Shown here piece after piece: positions 26,688 to 35,192 of a DNA stretch of 47,184 nucleotides. The stretch's first letter is position 1; every line of letters starts with the position of its first letter. Location: NCBI GenBank assembly GCA_041740975.1, contig JBGSKV010000091.1, positions 1 to 47,184 on the forward strand, written 5' to 3'. A program made the translations under genes and the position numbers. The DNA is from JBGSKV01 sp041740975 (GTDB lineage Bacteria; Bdellovibrionota_B; Oligoflexia; Oligoflexales; JALZUQ01). Under the pieces are notes generated by a model that saw nothing but the letters and a program-made list of their open reading frames with translations, was not told the DNA's origin and ran no database searches.

Positions 26688-27545
26688 ATGAAATCGACGT
26701 ACAAATTTTTACTCCTGACTTTTCTCGCTTCTTGCCAGGGACAAGCGCCTAGCAATCCTGCGTTTGAAAACCGCGACGCCGACGACTCGGACTCGAATAA
26801 TGATCCCGAAGATGAAGATATCGTTTTGGAATACAAATTGTCTGTCGGAATTGGCAGCGCTTCTGTTGAAGCATCGGGTGTAGTCACGTCAAACCCTGCC
26901 GGAATTGACTGTGGCGTAGATTGCTTCATGTCTTTCGATTCTGCGACAACGTTAGAACTGACAGCGACTGCTGCGTCAGGCTCGGCATTTGTCGGATGGT
27001 CTGATTTAGCAAATAGCAATCCGACCAGAACCGTTATCATTGATGGCATCAAGTCGATCACAGCTATTTTTGCATCAGGGCCACAGTTCATCGCCGAATT
27101 CGCCGGAACGGGACGAGGGACTATTGCTTCTGCTTCGAACAAGTTCAACTGCAACAATATAAATCTATTCAAGTCTGGATCGTGCTTCGTCGCATTGAGC
27201 ACGGTCAGCAGCGAAACGTTTACGGCAACACCTGCGGCAGGTTCCACTTTTGGCGGTTGGTCTGAAAGTAGTTGCGGTAACAATCCAGTATGTACAGTGC
27301 AGATTACCAATCAGAACTCGATTACGGCCACCTTCGTCGATACGGTCACCATTCCAACTAACGTGGCTCAGCTTCTTAATTCTGCGTGTGGGGCTTGCCA
27401 CAACGCTGGCTGGAACAACGTCGGCGCCCTACGCCTAAGCAAGAATGACCTTGATCAAAGAGTCACGTCTGGAAATATGCCGCCCGGTAGAACTCTAACC
27501 ACCGAAGAAAAAAATCTCATAACGAACTTTCTGGATACTCTCTAA
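26688..27545 (+). CDS. Lipoprotein with InlB-type repeats and a cytochrome c-like domain
   Basis: 285 aa from the ATG at 26688, which has GAGG seven bases upstream; a start at 26649 would place 13 residues before the signal. The lipobox is LASC (Cys16). An acidic linker of Asp/Asn/Glu follows. Two divergent InlB B-repeat units (about 50-125 and 127-210) carry the G-x-F-x-GWS and ITA-x-F signatures. The last 70 residues hold one CGACH haem-attachment motif and, about 30 residues later, NMPPG, giving a likely Met axial ligand, as in small c-type cytochromes. Surface electron transfer is possible. It ends two bases from the convergent TlpA-like gene. Confidence 0.8.
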   Translation: MKSTYKFLLLTFLASCQGQAPSNPAFENRDADDSDSNNDPEDEDIVLEYKLSVGIGSASVEASGVVTSNPAGIDCGVDCFMSFDSATTLELTATAASGSAFVGWSDLANSNPTRTVIIDGIKSITAIFASGPQFIAEFAGTGRGTIASASNKFNCNNINLFKSGSCFVALSTVSSETFTATPAAGSTFGGWSESSCGNNPVCTVQITNQNSITATFVDTVTIPTNVAQLLNSACGACHNAGWNNVGALRLSKNDLDQRVTSGNMPPGRTLTTEEKNLITNFLDTL

Positions 27546-27547
27546 TT

Positions 27548-28342
27548 TTATTTTTTGTTGAGAAGCGTCACCACTTCTTTCAATACATCCACGAAATATT
27601 GACCGCCACCGACACTGACTCTTTGTACATATCCTTGGCGATCAATGATGACCATAGTCGGCAGTGCAGGAACAAAATACTCTGTGGTCACTACGCTTTT
27701 TGGATCTACCAAGGCACTGAAGTGCAGTTTATCTTTTGACAAATAGTCGCTTATTACTTTGGGGTCTTCATCGCTAATCGCTAGAACGACAAGACCTTGT
27801 GGACCTAGTTCTTTAGCCGCTTTTGACAAAGCGTCATGAGTGGTACGGCATGCGGGACACCATGTTGCCCAAAACTGTAGAAGTACAACTTTCCCTTTAT
27901 GATCGGCCAAACTTCCAGAGGTTTTACCGTAGGCGGTCGAAAGCTTAAACGCAGGTGCGGGCTTGCCCTTAAGGCGCATATTCGGAACTTCTTGTAAATC
28001 AGGCCTTGCCACCAGACCCAGTTTTTTGGAAAGAACTTTTCCATCTCTCAATAATTCGACGGTAACGTTTACACCGACTCCTTTCAATCCAACCTCCTCC
28101 ATCAAGGTCTTGGCATTCGACATGACTTTGTTGTCTATCTTGGTGATGACATCGCCGTTTTTAATTCCATACTTTTCGGCTGGTGTATCTGGCAAGACTT
28201 GCTTCACCAAAACACCTTTTTCATGATCGTCAATTGCAACGCCTAACCAAGGCCTGGCTTGCTCAAGCGGAGGCTTTGCCTGAGAGTAGGCATGAGAAGT
28301 GATGGCAAGAAAGATAAAAAAAGACATGGTAATGAATTTCAT
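27548..28342 (-). CDS. Secreted PDZ-thioredoxin (TlpA/ResA-like) fusion
   Basis: 264 aa. A signal peptide (cleavage near SHAYS-QA) precedes a PDZ domain (about 30-112, with the binding-groove strand WLGVAID and GIKNGDVITKIDN) and a thioredoxin-fold redoxin domain (about 122-264). The redox motif is WCPAC (Cys162, Cys165), with cis-Pro in ALPTM. TlpA/ResA proteins reduce periplasmic disulphides, including haem-binding cysteines of apocytochromes. The PDZ suggests binding to C-termini or an unfolded partner. The ATG has GGAG eight bases upstream. The convergent neighbour encodes a cytochrome c-like lipoprotein, which could be a client. Confidence 0.88.
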   Translation of the reverse strand: MKFITMSFFIFLAITSHAYSQAKPPLEQARPWLGVAIDDHEKGVLVKQVLPDTPAEKYGIKNGDVITKIDNKVMSNAKTLMEEVGLKGVGVNVTVELLRDGKVLSKKLGLVARPDLQEVPNMRLKGKPAPAFKLSTAYGKTSGSLADHKGKVVLLQFWATWCPACRTTHDALSKAAKELGPQGLVVLAISDEDPKVISDYLSKDKLHFSALVDPKSVVTTEYFVPALPTMVIIDRQGYVQRVSVGGGQYFVDVLKEVVTLLNKK

Positions 28343-28466
28343 GGAACGGGCTCCAAAGGCAAAGATATATTCTATCCCATACCTTTTGTTTAGGCGATGT
28401 TTCCACGGCTACCCGTGCGCATCCATAAAAAGCTAACCAAACCCTTCCTCAACAAGGCTTGTGCGT

Positions 28467-29879
28467 TTACTTGAAGGAGTCTTCCCACTCTTCGATGGAT
28501 TTATCACTACAATCTAAAAGGGATATCGCATGGTTTGAATACTCTCTATGAATCAAGTAATCATCAAACCCAAAGGTTATGCTTCTTTTCATCGAAGCAA
28601 GAGTATAATCACGTTGTTCAAGTTTGGAGTTTTGAATTTCAAAAACAGGGCGAAAATGGGAATCTATCTCTTTTTTCACCGAAAAACTTGCGACAGGAAT
28701 TGTTTTGGGGAGATCAGCTTCATCGCCCTCAAAATTCTTATAATTGAAACATTTCGGCTGAAAATTGTAATGATCGCCTGAGCTCTCTAATTCATAAACG
28801 ACAAATGGCAGAACATCTTTGATCACTTTCTGATCGAGCACTGCAGTAATTTTGCGCTGCAATTGCTTGGTGATAGGAACTATGACTTGATTATATCCTA
28901 GCTCTAGAACTTTTTCTGGTACGCGCTCACAAATCGCTTCATTACTCCAAGTTATTTTTCGAAAATTGACGTCGAGTTCTAAACATAAAAAATTCACACC
29001 TCTGCCGTATTTCACTGAGTTGTCATTTTCGGAGTCTGTTGAAGCAGCCGTCCCATTAAACAGAGAATCGATAAGTTTCTTCACTGAAGATTGAAAATCG
29101 ACATTGCTCGCATTAGCGATTCCGCCTATTTGACCATCACTATTGACGATCATTGATCCCGAATTGCCCTCGATGATTTTACTACTGCAGTGAAACAACG
29201 GGACGAAAAATTTTGTAACGTCAGAATAGTACGCAGCTTCAGGGGAATTCTCCAAAACTTGGCATTCTGCAACGAAAACGCGACGAACCAGTCTATCTAC
29301 AGCACTAGTATTGACTTTCACTACCTTGACTGTTTCCTCGTCGTTGAAACCACGATGGGAAATCGACATTTCAACGAGCTCAGCCGCTACCGGCGAGTCT
29401 AATTCTATAATTGCAAAATCACCATTAAAGGTTTTTCTTTCATCAATGTAATCCGCATCATTATAGTAAATCTCTTTACAGCGACGCTTGGACCCATCCA
29501 TAAAATCCAATACGACGTTGTCAGAACAATTTTCTTTGGCAATTTTATCAATACAATGAATATTCGTTGCAACCGTATCAGGACTAATTAAGAATCCCGA
29601 GCAAGTGGAGAAATTGTCTGGATCATTGGCTTTGGCTACGGTGAGACTAACAACGTTCTTAGGACAAACTTGACCTTTCGCGCAAGTGAGTTTTGCACGC
29701 ATGATCAGAGGAACAGTCACTTGCGAGTTTGACCCGCCAGTGATTTTATCATCCTGAGAATCGCTATCCATTTCTTCATAGAGAACGTCGGTTTCGTCAG
29801 GAGAATGGGACACTTTTTTTGGACCTCCACAGGCCCACAGGCTAGACATGGCAAGGATAGCGAGAAAATGCGATCTCAT
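28467..29879 (-). CDS. Trypsin-like protease lipoprotein with long C-terminal domain
   Basis: 470 aa. The lipobox is LWAC (Cys17), then an acidic linker. The N-terminal half is an S1-fold domain with His108 (TNIHC), Asp154 (NGDFAIIEL) and Ser240 (EGNSGSMI). The GNSGS form rather than GDSGG is found in V8/Glu-specific and HtrA-like relatives. The C-terminal 200 residues, with several cysteines and predicted strands, match no family I know. A small lipoprotein gene lies 33 bases upstream on the same strand. The protein is likely exported to the outer membrane; the substrate is unknown. Confidence 0.82.
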   Translation of the reverse strand: MRSHFLAILAMSSLWACGGPKKVSHSPDETDVLYEEMDSDSQDDKITGGSNSQVTVPLIMRAKLTCAKGQVCPKNVVSLTVAKANDPDNFSTCSGFLISPDTVATNIHCIDKIAKENCSDNVVLDFMDGSKRRCKEIYYNDADYIDERKTFNGDFAIIELDSPVAAELVEMSISHRGFNDEETVKVVKVNTSAVDRLVRRVFVAECQVLENSPEAAYYSDVTKFFVPLFHCSSKIIEGNSGSMIVNSDGQIGGIANASNVDFQSSVKKLIDSLFNGTAASTDSENDNSVKYGRGVNFLCLELDVNFRKITWSNEAICERVPEKVLELGYNQVIVPITKQLQRKITAVLDQKVIKDVLPFVVYELESSGDHYNFQPKCFNYKNFEGDEADLPKTIPVASFSVKKEIDSHFRPVFEIQNSKLEQRDYTLASMKRSITFGFDDYLIHREYSNHAISLLDCSDKSIEEWEDSFK

Positions 29880-29911
29880 TCAGATGTCCTTTTAAAAACA
29901 GATGGTGTTAA

Positions 29912-30568
29912 CTATTCGTATTCGGACTTTTGCTCTTCTGCAGTTTTTCTAATTGCAGCAGCCGTGTCTTTGCGAAGTTTTTCAATGAGCAGATCTTTAT
30001 CTTCGTCGTCCAAGTCAGATTTCTTAATTTTGGCAACTTTTTCGGCCATATCTTCGTTGTACTTGTCTGCAACTTCACCGATCGCCAAGTCTACACTGTC
30101 AAAAGCTGTCGAAATATCATCAGCTCGTGATCTGATCTTGGCTTCGTCGACATAAACCGTATTTTGATAGCTGGATGGGTAATAGGAGCTACTAGTGCTT
30201 GTATCTGCAGCTTTGCAACCTAAACCAGAGAGCTCACCCTCGTGCTCATCAATAAACTTTTCAATTATGGCATCAATTTGGCTGGTGTAGGGCGTTCGAT
30301 CTACGGCAATGCCATCAGAAATTTGTGTACTTTCTTCAATGTTCTCTGCCAACGCTTCATACGATGCTGATACATAACCGAAGGAGGGTTTTTTAAATTC
30401 TTCGCCGAGTGAATTATAATCCTCGATAAATGAGTAGCTGCATGTCGAATCGTAAGTATTGTTTTCGTATTCATATTCGTTATTGTTACTTTTGGATCCG
30501 CAAGAAACTGCACAACATGATAAAACCAAGACAAAAGACATGGAGACAGTTAGGTGCATGCTTTGCAT
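29912..30568 (-). CDS. Small acidic lipoprotein, unknown function
   Basis: 218 aa. The signal peptide ends in CCAVSC, with a lipobox Cys near residue 23. A Tyr/Asn/Ser-rich region follows, and the C-terminal 80 residues are strongly charged and probably a long helix (KIKKSDLDDEDKDLLIEKL). No family is recognised. It precedes the protease lipoprotein by 33 bases on the same strand and is probably cotranscribed. An inhibitor or partner of that protease is possible, from position alone. Confidence 0.7.
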   Translation of the reverse strand: MQSMHLTVSMSFVLVLSCCAVSCGSKSNNNEYEYENNTYDSTCSYSFIEDYNSLGEEFKKPSFGYVSASYEALAENIEESTQISDGIAVDRTPYTSQIDAIIEKFIDEHEGELSGLGCKAADTSTSSSYYPSSYQNTVYVDEAKIRSRADDISTAFDSVDLAIGEVADKYNEDMAEKVAKIKKSDLDDEDKDLLIEKLRKDTAAAIRKTAEEQKSEYE

Positions 30569-30985
30569 CTTTCAATTCTTTCATTCTAAAGAGGTTCATG
30601 GATATAAGTGGACATGTGAGGAACTTGAAGAGTTCTTCCTTGATCGTTTTTAAGGCTTTATATTTAGAAAGTCAATTATTTTATGACTATTTTAAAAGAT
30701 TCTAACAAACATCTAATTATATTAGGTATTTTCTAAGCTTAGCCTAGAGTCACGCAGCCAGGCGCTATGGATGCCAAGACTGGAGCTTTTCTATGAGTTT
30801 GCGCATCTCCATGGATAAGGTTCTTTTATGACCAAATGTCGTAAACCCCGGTGGCCCCAGGGATTGAAAATTACTCATTTAAATCAGATAGTTAAGGTGG
30901 CGAATCGGACCACAATGAGAATAGGCTCAAGTTTGGCGTCGAAAGCTCGATCATACATGTATCAAGATAGGCAAAATTAACGCGT
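30569..30985. other. Intergenic region upstream of the prepilin gene
   Basis: About 420 bases, AT-rich at its left end, without a supported open frame. One short palindrome, GAACT-TGAAG-AGTTC, lies near 30629. The pilin-side half was examined for a c-di-GMP riboswitch and for sigma54 elements; neither is convincing. Nothing else is seen. Confidence 0.4.
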
Positions 30986-31456
30986 ATGCTTTTGTATTTA
31001 AAAACTGATGGGCGACATGCTCGGGGCTTCTCCCTTATTGAGCTTATGATTGTCGTTAGTATTATGGCAACGATCATCGCGCTTGGACTGGTAAATTTTA
31101 ACCATTTCAAACACAAAGCTTATGATGTGGAAGCTGAAAGTAATATTCGTTCGGCCATTAAGGTACTGCATGCACTTGATGTTAACGATGATTATCCAAG
31201 TGTGAACTTTGAAATCGCCAACGCAGAAGTACTGACTGACGCTGATAACTTCGCTCCTCAGTTTCCCAAAATCACTGACAATCCCAAAGGTGTTTACCTG
31301 TATATTCTGAAGGTTGGCAAGGACGTCAACATCATTTCATTTCAGTGCCACGGAACAAAAAAATTCTTGTATGATTCCATGGCTGGCGAATACCTCGTCA
31401 CGACGACGGAGCTAACTCCGGTTGATTTATCCACCAAATGTGCCTCTGTGATTTAA
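30986..31456 (+). CDS. Type IV prepilin-like protein
   Basis: 156 aa. A 14-residue basic leader ends in Gly before the prepilin signature FSLIELMIVVSIM, with Glu5 of the mature chain present. This is the substrate form for the prepilin peptidase PilD. A hydrophobic N-terminal helix is followed by a charged segment and a compact C-terminal domain with two cysteines, which probably form the disulphide of pilins. No pilus-assembly gene is nearby, so it could be a minor pilin, major pilin or type II pseudopilin. Family assignment is secure; the role is not. Confidence 0.88.
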   Translation: MLLYLKTDGRHARGFSLIELMIVVSIMATIIALGLVNFNHFKHKAYDVEAESNIRSAIKVLHALDVNDDYPSVNFEIANAEVLTDADNFAPQFPKITDNPKGVYLYILKVGKDVNIISFQCHGTKKFLYDSMAGEYLVTTTELTPVDLSTKCASVI

Positions 31457-31508
31457 TCAGATCAATGTCATCGCGAACAAAACCGAATCTGCAAATCCGA
31501 TTCTACAT

Positions 31509-32828
31509 TTAGTAACTCCCACGAAGTTCCGTAGCTTCTGCGACATTTCTAACAGCAATGGCGTAGGAAGCAATTCGTAGCGATACTTCCAGTTTCTCGG
31601 CCTCTTCATAAACGGCATGGAAGGCTTTTACTAAGGCGCTTTCAAGCCGCTCATTCGATTCTGCAAGAGTCCAACGGTAGCGTTGGGTGTTTTGCACCCA
31701 CTCAAAATAACTAACCGTCACACCGCCTGCATTCGCAAGAATATCTGGAACGACGACAATACCTCTATCTCCAAAAATAACATCGGCTTCCCGTGTCGTC
31801 GGAGCGTTTGCACCCTCGACGACCAGATAGGCCTTAATCTGTTTTGCGTTACCTTCGTGTAAAACACTTTCTATCGCCGCTGGAATGAGAACATCACAGT
31901 CGAGTTCTAACAGCTTTTCGTTCGAAATTTCCTCGGCGTTCGCTAGTTTTTTGATAGTTTTTTCTTTTTCTTGCAGCTTAATCGCTGCATTAACGTCAAT
32001 ACCTTTCGGATTGTATTTGCTAGAGTCTCGGTCACCAATGCCAACAATCAGTGCCCCCATATCTTCGAGACTTTTTGCAGCATACGAACCCACATTGCCG
32101 AAGCCCTGGATAACAATGCGCGCACCTTTAATGTTTTTTTGCATTCGTTTGATCGCTTCACGAGTCACGATCGCGACACCGTAACCGGTCGCTTCTTTTC
32201 GACCATAAGCGCCACCCAAAGAAATGGGTTTTCCGGTCACAACGCCCGGAGAGTACCCTCGATGTCGCGAATACGCATCCATGATCCAGGCCATGGTATG
32301 CGCGTCCGTTCCCATGTCCGGTGCGGGAATGTCGGTATTCACGCCAATAATGGGCTCGATTTCTGAGGTATATCGCCGCGTCAAACGTTCGAGTTCTGCG
32401 TCGGAAAGTGTGGACGGATCGACAGAAACTCCGCCCTTTGCCCCACCAAACGGAATTCCAAGAACAGCTGTCTTCCAAGTCATAAGTGAAGCGAGAGCAC
32501 GTACCTCCTGCATATCAACTTTGGGATGATACCTCACTCCACCTTTATAAGGACCGCGGGCGTTATTGTGCTGAATCCGATATCCATGAAACAAGCGCTG
32601 ATCACCGTTATCCATTGACATTGGTATCTCGACTTTTAGTTCGCGGTCCGGATTTAAAATGCGTTCAAGTAAACGATCATGAATACCTACAAGCTGCGCC
32701 CCCTCCCGAACAAATCCACACACAGTTGAATAGGCATCTGAGCCGTTTTCACCGGGTAGCGACTCGCCATCGACTCTCGTGACTTTTCCATCCGTTCTAT
32801 TTTGATCTGATCCATGACTTTTCTCCAT
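31509..32828 (-). CDS. gdhA: Glutamate dehydrogenase (Glu/Leu/Phe/Val type)
   Basis: 439 aa, the usual length of the hexameric enzymes. The substrate-binding part has GPYKGGVRYHP and the catalytic lysine region GIPFGGAKGG near residues 118-128. The Rossmann domain has the dinucleotide loop GFGNVG. It interconverts glutamate and 2-oxoglutarate with ammonia. The motif set resembles RocG/GudB-type NAD enzymes more than the NADP GdhA type, so coenzyme choice is uncertain. The first 30 residues are a polar extension. The ATG has AAGGGA seven bases upstream. It is divergent from a Na+/H+ antiporter. Confidence 0.93.
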   Translation of the reverse strand: MEKSHGSDQNRTDGKVTRVDGESLPGENGSDAYSTVCGFVREGAQLVGIHDRLLERILNPDRELKVEIPMSMDNGDQRLFHGYRIQHNNARGPYKGGVRYHPKVDMQEVRALASLMTWKTAVLGIPFGGAKGGVSVDPSTLSDAELERLTRRYTSEIEPIIGVNTDIPAPDMGTDAHTMAWIMDAYSRHRGYSPGVVTGKPISLGGAYGRKEATGYGVAIVTREAIKRMQKNIKGARIVIQGFGNVGSYAAKSLEDMGALIVGIGDRDSSKYNPKGIDVNAAIKLQEKEKTIKKLANAEEISNEKLLELDCDVLIPAAIESVLHEGNAKQIKAYLVVEGANAPTTREADVIFGDRGIVVVPDILANAGGVTVSYFEWVQNTQRYRWTLAESNERLESALVKAFHAVYEEAEKLEVSLRIASYAIAVRNVAEATELRGSY

Positions 32829-33015
32829 CGTTTGTCCCTTTACGCTCCAAGCTCCAATGACGAAGCGGAATGGACGCCATCCTAAAACGTACGGCAGATT
32901 AATTCCAGGTTTTAATCGGCAAGTTTCGCAATGGTACGAATGGCTTCAGAATTGCATTTCAATGAAGCAGGAGTTTAGGTTTATTCATGCGTCACCAATA
33001 CACGAAAGAAATGTG

Positions 33016-34308
33016 ATGGACGTTACTCAACTATTGAGCTTTTTTGAACATTACGATGTTTTACTTGTTGTATTGGGATTTGGAGTGCTTGGGATCTCCG
33101 TCTTGATGCATCGATTTGATGGGTTACCGGGAAGTTATCCGCTTGTTGCACTTGTCTTGGGATGGTTAACCTTTTCTTTTTTGCCAGGACTAACACCCCC
33201 CGATGCGCAGTCACACCGAACGTGGATCGTGCACGTCACAGAGCTTGGCGTTATTATTTCTCTCATGGGAGTAGGATTAAAAATTGATAGGCGACCGAAC
33301 TGGCGAACATGGACGGCTGTGTGGCGGCTACTTGGAATCACGATGATCATCACCATTGCTGCAACCGCTTTTCTCGGTTGGTGGGTGTTGGGACTCACAC
33401 CTGCGGCTGCGTTGTTGCTTGGTGCCGTCATGGCTCCAACGGACCCTGTGCTTGCATCCGATGTACAAGTAGGTGAGCCCGAAGAAGAGACGCAACAGCC
33501 CGCAGAAGAACGAGAAGATGAGGTCCGTTTCGCGTTAACGGCAGAAGCAGGTTTAAATGATTCATTAGCATTTCCTTTTACATATTTGGCGTTGCTCGTC
33601 GCAACCCATGGGCTTGCCCCGGCAAACTGGCTTTCCCATTGGTTGCTGATTGATGTGGGGTACCGCCTCATTGTGGGCACAATATTAGGACTGGCTCTAG
33701 GATGGTGTTTGGCTAAAATACTGCTTCGATTGCCGACGAAAAGTGAGGCTCATCGTTCGCGAACGGGAGTCGGATCACTGGCCGCGACTTTGATCATTTA
33801 TGGCGTGACGGAATGCGTGGGAGGTTATGGATTCTTGGCTGTAGTTATCGGAGCAATCACGATTCGTCATCTTGAAAAAACAATTCTGCCGCACCGCTCC
33901 CTGCACGTCGTGGCTGAACAATCTGAACAACTTATTCTTACCGGAATTCTGATCGCATTCGGTGGAGCCATCGCTGGCGGTTTGTTGTCCTCATTGACTT
34001 GGCAGGCAGCGCTCGTGAGTCTGGTGTTGGTTTTTGTCATCCGGCCTACCGCAGGATTAGTCGGACTGCTTGGATGTTCTCGTCTTTCATGGTTTGATCG
34101 CTCCATTGTAAGCTTTTTCGGAATTCGAGGCATCGGTTCGTTCTATTATTTATCGTACGCAATGACTTACAAAAATATTTCGCACGAGAAACTACTTTGG
34201 TCCGTCTGTGGCCTAACGGTCCTTATCTCTCTTATCGTACATAGTCTAACCGCGGGGCCGGTTATGAAGAGGCGCGCAAAACGAGCGAAAACAAGTTTGC
34301 AAAGATGA
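33016..34308 (+). CDS. Cation:proton antiporter, CPA1/NhaP family
   Basis: 430 aa from the ATG at 33016. An earlier in-frame start at 32857 would add a polar 53-residue leader that the family lacks. There are about twelve membrane helices. Family motifs are APTDPVLASD (near 150) and AEAGLNDSLAFP (near 183), which form the ion-exchange site. Between them lies an acidic loop with EPEEE and EEREDE. It should exchange Na+ or K+ for protons at the inner membrane. The gene is divergent from glutamate dehydrogenase, with about 190 bases between them for both promoters. Ion choice cannot be told. Confidence 0.9.
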   Translation: MDVTQLLSFFEHYDVLLVVLGFGVLGISVLMHRFDGLPGSYPLVALVLGWLTFSFLPGLTPPDAQSHRTWIVHVTELGVIISLMGVGLKIDRRPNWRTWTAVWRLLGITMIITIAATAFLGWWVLGLTPAAALLLGAVMAPTDPVLASDVQVGEPEEETQQPAEEREDEVRFALTAEAGLNDSLAFPFTYLALLVATHGLAPANWLSHWLLIDVGYRLIVGTILGLALGWCLAKILLRLPTKSEAHRSRTGVGSLAATLIIYGVTECVGGYGFLAVVIGAITIRHLEKTILPHRSLHVVAEQSEQLILTGILIAFGGAIAGGLLSSLTWQAALVSLVLVFVIRPTAGLVGLLGCSRLSWFDRSIVSFFGIRGIGSFYYLSYAMTYKNISHEKLLWSVCGLTVLISLIVHSLTAGPVMKRRAKRAKTSLQR

Positions 34309-34460
34309 AGGCATCATCCTTGCATTGCTCTAAAAGAAGCGTGATTCTCACAGTACGAATCAGTACCGTGCCTACAAAGTCGTAAATGCGTAGCTTTCCG
34401 CCGACACATGAATGTTGTGCCCTTCACGTAAATTCTATACCCATGAAAAAGGATGTAAAA

Positions 34461-34721
34461 ATGAACGAGCAAAACAAAGTCGAAAACTGGAAGAAAACTG
34501 AGAACAATTCGAATGTACGAACAATTAACAGTCCCAAGAACGATATTATTATCGATTCTGAGCAGATCCCGAACACAAATAACTTTTACGTGCCCAAACC
34601 AAAGTCTGGTGAAGGAAACGAGGCAAAAAATGCGACAACCTTTAATACATCGGTCGTCGTTACCATTGCAGTCCTAATGCTTATCGCTTTGATTCTCGTA
34701 CCCTTCACACTGGCAGCCTAA
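34461..34721 (+). CDS. Small protein with C-terminal membrane anchor
   Basis: 86 aa from the ATG at 34461, with AAAGGA eight bases upstream. A longer frame to 34386 lacks a ribosome site. The first 60 residues are polar, Asn/Lys-rich and probably disordered; the last 24 form one hydrophobic helix ending at the C-terminus, so it is tail-anchored. It ends in a four-base overlap with the convergent small gene. No family is recognised. It lies between the antiporter and the trehalose genes. Confidence 0.65.
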   Translation: MNEQNKVENWKKTENNSNVRTINSPKNDIIIDSEQIPNTNNFYVPKPKSGEGNEAKNATTFNTSVVVTIAVLMLIALILVPFTLAA

Positions 34722-34972
34722 CTTCCGCCGATGCTAGAGACGTCTGGTCTCTCCGACGCTGATGTCTGTTTGTTACGTCGTTCTCGACCTCGATGGGTTC
34801 CTTGGCCGGACGGCCCAATATTGTTTCTTTTGCGATCTTTCGCATCTTCAAGAGACTCAAGATCGTCTTGCGATGCGAATCGAGTGTCACTGCCCTTTTT
34901 TGGTTCGCCCCCACTATTCTGCTTAACTTTTTTTTCATCGGTTTTGTTGATCTTTTCTGGAGTATTTCTCAT
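34718..34972 (-). CDS. Small hydrophilic, probably disordered protein
   Basis: 84 aa with no hydrophobic core, rich in Lys, Arg, Glu, Asp, Gly, Ser and Asn. It has a strong ribosome site (AAGGAGGGGG) upstream of the ATG at 34972, which supports a real gene over the overlapping frame at 34705-34938. The composition is that of hydrophilins and other desiccation- or salt-linked disordered proteins. It lies convergent to the tail-anchored protein and beside trehalose genes. Function is inferred from composition and context. Confidence 0.6.
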   Translation of the reverse strand: MRNTPEKINKTDEKKVKQNSGGEPKKGSDTRFASQDDLESLEDAKDRKRNNIGPSGQGTHRGRERRNKQTSASERPDVSSIGGS

Positions 34973-35192
34973 AGTAGGTCCCCCTCCTTCAATTGCTTAT
35001 CTCCTCTCCATCATGATGCAAGTTCCCCACCATATTTTCTTCGCATGGTTCGCAAATTGCATTGCTTTCATAAGGGAATCTTAAAGAAGGCTCCACAATG
35101 TCGTAATTTGCTAATAATAACATTCAAGACCAAGGCATTCCGTTTGGTTTTTTCGTCTTGTTATCAGGAATCAATTTGGCTGGAGGTAAAAA

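Noticed and set aside
30740..30985. Possible c-di-GMP riboswitch or sigma54 promoter upstream of the prepilin
   Set aside because: Only a short stretch near 30750 resembles the start of a GEMM motif; the GAAA loop and second half are absent. Candidate TGGC boxes are not correctly spaced from a GC element.
34342..34362. TGATTC/GAATCA inverted repeat after the antiporter gene
   Set aside because: A six-base palindrome without a T run or clear position relative to a promoter; chance is likely.
34705..34938. Alternative minus-strand frame of 77 codons
   Set aside because: The overlapping frame 34718-34972 has a strong ribosome site; this one has none.
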